The translations under genes were made by a program, and so were the position numbers. Positions 60,998-64,000 of a stretch of DNA of 64,000 bases are shown in pieces. The first letter of the stretch is position 1; each line of letters begins with the position of its first letter. The DNA is from CAKMZU01 sp965248335 (GTDB lineage Bacteria; Pseudomonadota; Gammaproteobacteria; Pseudomonadales; DT-91): positions 838,537-902,536 of the forward strand of contig CBDFIY010000002.1 of the NCBI GenBank assembly GCA_965248335.1, read 5' to 3'. The notes beneath the pieces are model-generated. The model ran no database searches. It saw only the letters and a list, made by a program, of their open reading frames with translations, and was not told the DNA's origin.

Positions 60998-62524
60998 ATG
61001 ACAGAGAAAAAAGACGATAACAAATTAATCGCTGAGCGCCGTGCAAAACTGGCGGATATTCGGGCGGAAGGCCGTGCATTTCCCAATGACTTCAGGCGAG
61101 AAGACTTTGCGAGCGATCTACAGGCCGAACTGGGCGATAAAGACAAAGAAAGTTTAGAAATTCTTGATCGTAAAGCCGCTATAGCCGGAAGAATTATGGC
61201 CAAGCGCGGGCCTTTTATCGTGTTGCAAGACCCTACAGGGCGCATCCAGATGTACGTCGACAAGAAAACGCTTGATGCATCGGTTGTCAGCAAGGTGAAA
61301 ACTTGGGATATCGGCGATATTGTTTTTGCTAAAGGGCCTGTACATAAATCAGGAAAAGGCGATTTATACATACTTGCTGCAGCGTGTGGCTTGCTAACCA
61401 AATCCTTGAGGCCGCTTCCTGATAAATATCACGGTTTAACTGATCAAGAGATGCGTTATCGGCAGCGTTATGTCGATTTAATCATGAATCAAGACTCGCG
61501 TGAATTGTTCGTCAAAAGATCGAAAATCATTGAAGCAATTCGCCACTTTTTGTTAGAAAAAGACTTTTTAGAAGTCGAAACCCCTATGATGCAAGTGATT
61601 CCCGGTGGAGCAAGTGCGAAGCCATTTGTCACGCATCACAATGCGCTTGATCGCGAGATGTATTTACGAATAGCCCCTGAGTTATACCTGAAGCGCTTGG
61701 TGGTAGGTGGGTTTGAGCGAGTGTTTGAAATCAACAGAAACTTCCGCAACGAGGGCTTGTCCACGCGGCATAACCCCGAGTTTACTATGTTGGAATTTTA
61801 TCAGGCCTATGCAGATTACAACGACCTGATGGATATCACGGAAGCCATGCTCAGGCATGTCGCGGAAACCGTGATGAAAACAACCGATATCGTGAACACC
61901 AAGCGTAATGCAGAAGGTGACATTGTAGAGTCAGTCACTTACAACTTCGCCAAGTCTTTTGCACGAATGAGTGTTTATGATTCGATCTTGCATTTTAATA
62001 AAGACATCAATCCTGAGCATATTGATACCCTTGACGCAGCAACCAAGCTTTGTGAATCATTAGGTGTAGAGGTCAAACCTTATTGGGGATTAGGCAAGTT
62101 ACACATGGAGATCTTCGATGAAACGGTTGAGCATTTATTGATCCAGCCAACCTTTATTACTCAATACCCAACAGAGGTGTCACCTCTGGCAAGGCGCAAC
62201 GACGACAATCCTTTTGTGACTGATCGTTTTGAGTTTTTTGTCGGTGGGCGAGAAATTGCCAACGGATTTTCAGAGCTTAATGATGCTGAAGATCAAGATG
62301 AGCGATTCAAAAAACAAGTAGCCGAAAAAGATGCGGGTGACGAAGAAGCGATGCATTATGATGCAGATTATATTCGAGCCCTCGAATACGGCATGGCTCC
62401 CACGGCGGGTGAGGGCATCGGCATTGACCGTTTGGTGATGCTCTTTACTGATGCGCCATCGATTCGTGATGTACTGCTATTCCCGCATATGCGACCAGAA
62501 AGCACGCAAACTGAGGCAGAATAA
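60998..62524 (+). CDS. lysS: Lysyl-tRNA synthetase, class II
   Basis: A 508-residue synthetase charging tRNA-Lys. The N-terminal OB-fold anticodon domain (GRIMAKRGPFIVLQDPTGRIQMY) is followed by motif 2 (FRNEGLSTRHNPEFTMLEFY, about 248-267) and motif 3 (GEGIGIDRLVMLFT, about 467-480). Placement after prfB is conserved widely in gammaproteobacteria. Confidence 0.98.
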   Translation: MTEKKDDNKLIAERRAKLADIRAEGRAFPNDFRREDFASDLQAELGDKDKESLEILDRKAAIAGRIMAKRGPFIVLQDPTGRIQMYVDKKTLDASVVSKVKTWDIGDIVFAKGPVHKSGKGDLYILAAACGLLTKSLRPLPDKYHGLTDQEMRYRQRYVDLIMNQDSRELFVKRSKIIEAIRHFLLEKDFLEVETPMMQVIPGGASAKPFVTHHNALDREMYLRIAPELYLKRLVVGGFERVFEINRNFRNEGLSTRHNPEFTMLEFYQAYADYNDLMDITEAMLRHVAETVMKTTDIVNTKRNAEGDIVESVTYNFAKSFARMSVYDSILHFNKDINPEHIDTLDAATKLCESLGVEVKPYWGLGKLHMEIFDETVEHLLIQPTFITQYPTEVSPLARRNDDNPFVTDRFEFFVGGREIANGFSELNDAEDQDERFKKQVAEKDAGDEEAMHYDADYIRALEYGMAPTAGEGIGIDRLVMLFTDAPSIRDVLLFPHMRPESTQTEAE

Positions 62525-62853
62525 TGCAGGTTCAAAACAGCATACAACAAAAACTTGAGCAGGCTTTTGTTGTTGATGTGTTAGAGGTGACGAACGAAAG
62601 CCACATGCACAGCGTGCCACCGAATTCAGAAACCCATTTTAAGGTGACTTTGGTCAGTGTAGCGTTTGAGGGCAGGCGTAAAGTTCAGCGGCACCAAGGC
62701 ATTTATACGTTGCTCAAGGATGAGTTGGATGGCCCCGTTCATGCGCTAGCACTGCATTTATATACGCCAGAGGAGTGGCGGGCTCGACAAGCCTCATCGC
62801 CTGATTCACCTAACTGCTTAGGTGGCAGTAAAAAAGAAGGCAAATCCTCATGA
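62524..62853 (+). CDS. bolA: BolA family transcriptional/iron-sulfur regulator
   Basis: A 109-residue BolA protein. NESHMHSVPPNSETHFKVTLVS (about 24-45) with the conserved histidine, and FEGRRKVQRHQGIYTLLKDEL (about 49-69) are family-typical. E. coli BolA affects cell shape in stress and binds Fe-S clusters with Grx4. Its start overlaps the lysS stop by one base and trhO overlaps its end by 4 bp. Confidence 0.92.
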   Translation: MQVQNSIQQKLEQAFVVDVLEVTNESHMHSVPPNSETHFKVTLVSVAFEGRRKVQRHQGIYTLLKDELDGPVHALALHLYTPEEWRARQASSPDSPNCLGGSKKEGKSS

Positions 62854-63764
62854 CGTATATCGTTGCCGCTTTGTATCAGTTTGTCACTCTTGAGGATTAT
62901 CAGGCACTCAGGCAGCCGTTGCTCGATAAATGCCTGTCTTTCAATATCAAAGGAACACTACTGCTGGCCGAAGAAGGAATAAACGGTACGATTGCAGGCT
63001 CAAGAGCATCCATCGATAGCATTTTGGCTTATCTTAAAGCTGACAGCCGATTGACTCATCTAGAGCATAAAGAGTCATTTTTTGATGAGGCGCCTTTTTA
63101 TCGCATGAAGGTTAAGTGCAAAAAAGAGATTGTAACTTTGGGTGTTGAGGGGATCGACCCGAACAAAGAAAAAGGCCAGTATGTTAAGCCTGCTGATTGG
63201 AATGCCTTGGTTGACGACCCTGATGTGGTTATTGTCGATACACGTAACGACTACGAAGTTGAACTTGGGACGTTTAAGGATGCAATAAACCCAAATACAC
63301 GTACGTTTGGTGAGTTTCCTGATTATGTAGAACGCCACCTTGATCCAGAAAAAACACCTAAAGTTGCCATGTTTTGTACGGGTGGTATCCGTTGTGAAAA
63401 GTCGACTGCCTACATGTTAAAGCAAGGTTTTAAAGAGGTGTATCATTTACAGGGCGGCATCTTAAAATACCTTGAGGATGTTCCTGAGAAAGAGAGCACA
63501 TGGCAGGGGGAGTGTTATGTGTTTGATAACCGCGTGGCGGTTAATCATGATTTAGAGCAGGGTGATTATGATTTATGCCACGGCTGCCGATTCCCTATTT
63601 CAGAGGATGATAAAACCTCGGATAAATACGAAGAAGGCGTTTCTTGTCCTCGCTGTGCAGATAGTATAACGGATGATCAAAAAGCACGCTTTAGAGAGCG
63701 ACAGAAACAAATTCTTTTGGCTAAAGCTCGTCAGCATTCACATATTGGCAGTAAAGCCAGCTGA
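62850..63764 (+). CDS. trhO: tRNA uridine(34) hydroxylase (TrhO, rhodanese family)
   Basis: A 304-residue protein of the UPF0176/YceA family that hydroxylates U34 in some tRNAs using oxygen, toward cmo5U-type wobble bases. The N-terminal acylphosphatase-like domain has LLLAEEGINGTIAGS; the rhodanese domain has VIVDTRNDYEVELGTF and the active loop MFCTGGIRCEKS with Cys176 and Cys182. A C-terminal zinc-type cluster (LCHGCRFPIS, CPRC) completes it. Standard length. Confidence 0.94.
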   Translation: MTYIVAALYQFVTLEDYQALRQPLLDKCLSFNIKGTLLLAEEGINGTIAGSRASIDSILAYLKADSRLTHLEHKESFFDEAPFYRMKVKCKKEIVTLGVEGIDPNKEKGQYVKPADWNALVDDPDVVIVDTRNDYEVELGTFKDAINPNTRTFGEFPDYVERHLDPEKTPKVAMFCTGGIRCEKSTAYMLKQGFKEVYHLQGGILKYLEDVPEKESTWQGECYVFDNRVAVNHDLEQGDYDLCHGCRFPISEDDKTSDKYEEGVSCPRCADSITDDQKARFRERQKQILLAKARQHSHIGSKAS

Positions 63765-63770
63765 TCTGGC

Positions 63771-63796
63771 AAAGGGGGGGGTAGTCCCTCCTTTTT
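63771..63796. terminator. Probable terminator after trhO
   Basis: AAAGG-GGGG... pairs with ...CCTCCTTT around a short loop and is followed by five T. The stem has mismatches in the G-run. It lies between the convergent trhO and the partial gene at the window end. Confidence 0.55.
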
Positions 63797-63802
63797 GGCG
63801 TA

Positions 63803-64000
63803 TTATTGTTGCCCTTCAAGTATCTCCATGATGCTATCTTTACTCATAAATGTATTTTCTGTATTTTCTGTATTTTCTGTATTTGACTGAGGGACTTTGG
63901 GCAATAATTCCAAAAGTTTCCGTGCATTATCTGATATATCTAGCTGTATGCTTTGACCGCTTTGATCACCTTGGGCGACGATACGAATGTGATTTTCTAT
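63803..64000 (-). CDS. C-terminus of an unidentified gene (partial, runs off the window)
   Basis: A minus-strand frame open from the window edge to TAA at 63803-63805 encodes the last 65 residues: IENHIRIVAQGDQSGQSIQLDI..., then LPKVPQSNTENTENTENTFM and SIMEILEGQQ. The Asn-Thr-Glu triplet is repeated three times from a 9-bp DNA repeat. I recognise no family in this piece. Convergent with trhO. Confidence 0.6.
   Translation of the reverse strand: MENHIRIVAQGDQSGQSIQLDISDNARKLLELLPKVPQSNTENTENTENTFMSKDSIMEILEGQQ
63851..63884. repeat. 9-bp tandem repeat (TGTATTTTC)3 plus partial unit
   Basis: Three exact TGTATTTTC units (63851-63877) and a 7-base remainder. On the minus strand they read as repeated Asn-Thr-Glu codons inside the partial gene, so unit gain or loss would keep the frame. 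Confidence 0.95.

Overview
The window looks like the chromosome of a moderately AT-rich gammaproteobacterium related to the Pseudomonadales/Oceanospirillales. The order ibaG-murA-hisG-hisD, degS, Nif3, zapG, zapE, rplM-rpsI, petABC, sspAB is the conserved Pseudomonas-type arrangement. A cytochrome bc1 complex, ETF plus ETF:quinone oxidoreductase, siroheme sulfite reductase, pilS/pilR with a minor pilin, and a canonical recoded prfB fit an aerobic, piliated organism. Several secreted proteins without clear household roles (a PP2C-type phosphatase, a CCR4-like endonuclease/exonuclease/phosphatase, a gluzincin-like protease and several AT-rich unknowns) suggest, but do not prove, a host-associated life. 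Species is not assigned.

Layout. 1-776: repeat-rich, gene-poor. 777-8324: rhomboid protease, DUF167, molybdopterin oxidoreductase, methyltransferase, secreted metalloprotease, metal permease and CDF transporter. 8620-12251: divergent etfD and etfBA. 12319-19832: a minus-strand block with an Na+/H+ antiporter, two secreted unknowns, rmuC, a TenI-like protein and ilvIN. 19951-21865: a complete ISAs1-type insertion sequence whose transposase carries an N-terminal DruA/DUF4338 domain and is split at a canonical A_AAA_AAG slippery site. 21948-24227: two DUF4124 proteins and a CitMHS transporter. 24473-26110: an IS3-family element that cuts a secreted-protein gene in two. 26679-34956: arsC-wrbA-DUF2069, glpE, tmcA, secreted EEP hydrolase, PilZ protein, tal, dusA and a thioesterase. 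35072-44315: tRNA-Leu(UAG), an overlooked 51-residue ORF, an orphan mlaC, ibaG-murA-hisGD, a secreted protein with a hexanucleotide repeat in its signal sequence, degS, Nif3, zapG and zapE. 44371-49460: ribosomal proteins, bc1 complex and stringent starvation proteins, with clear terminators. 49459-54414: LLM oxidoreductase, sulfite reductase/DUF934 and the secreted PP2C. 54553-63764: fimT-pilR-pilS, bluB, tfpZ, prfB-lysS-bolA-trhO. The last 200 bases hold the C-terminus of a minus-strand gene with a 9-bp tandem repeat.

Four complete copies (and one partial) of a palindromic element of about 128 bp with TATACC/GGTATA ends occur, all in the same orientation. Two flank the CDF gene and one supplies the last 21 codons of the PP2C gene. 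The most unusual items are the DruA-ISAs1 fusion with its recoding signal and exact 9-bp target duplication, the palindromic repeat family and its capture into coding sequence, the repeat-bearing PPxY secreted protein in the place where hisC often lies, and the set of secreted eukaryotic-like enzymes.
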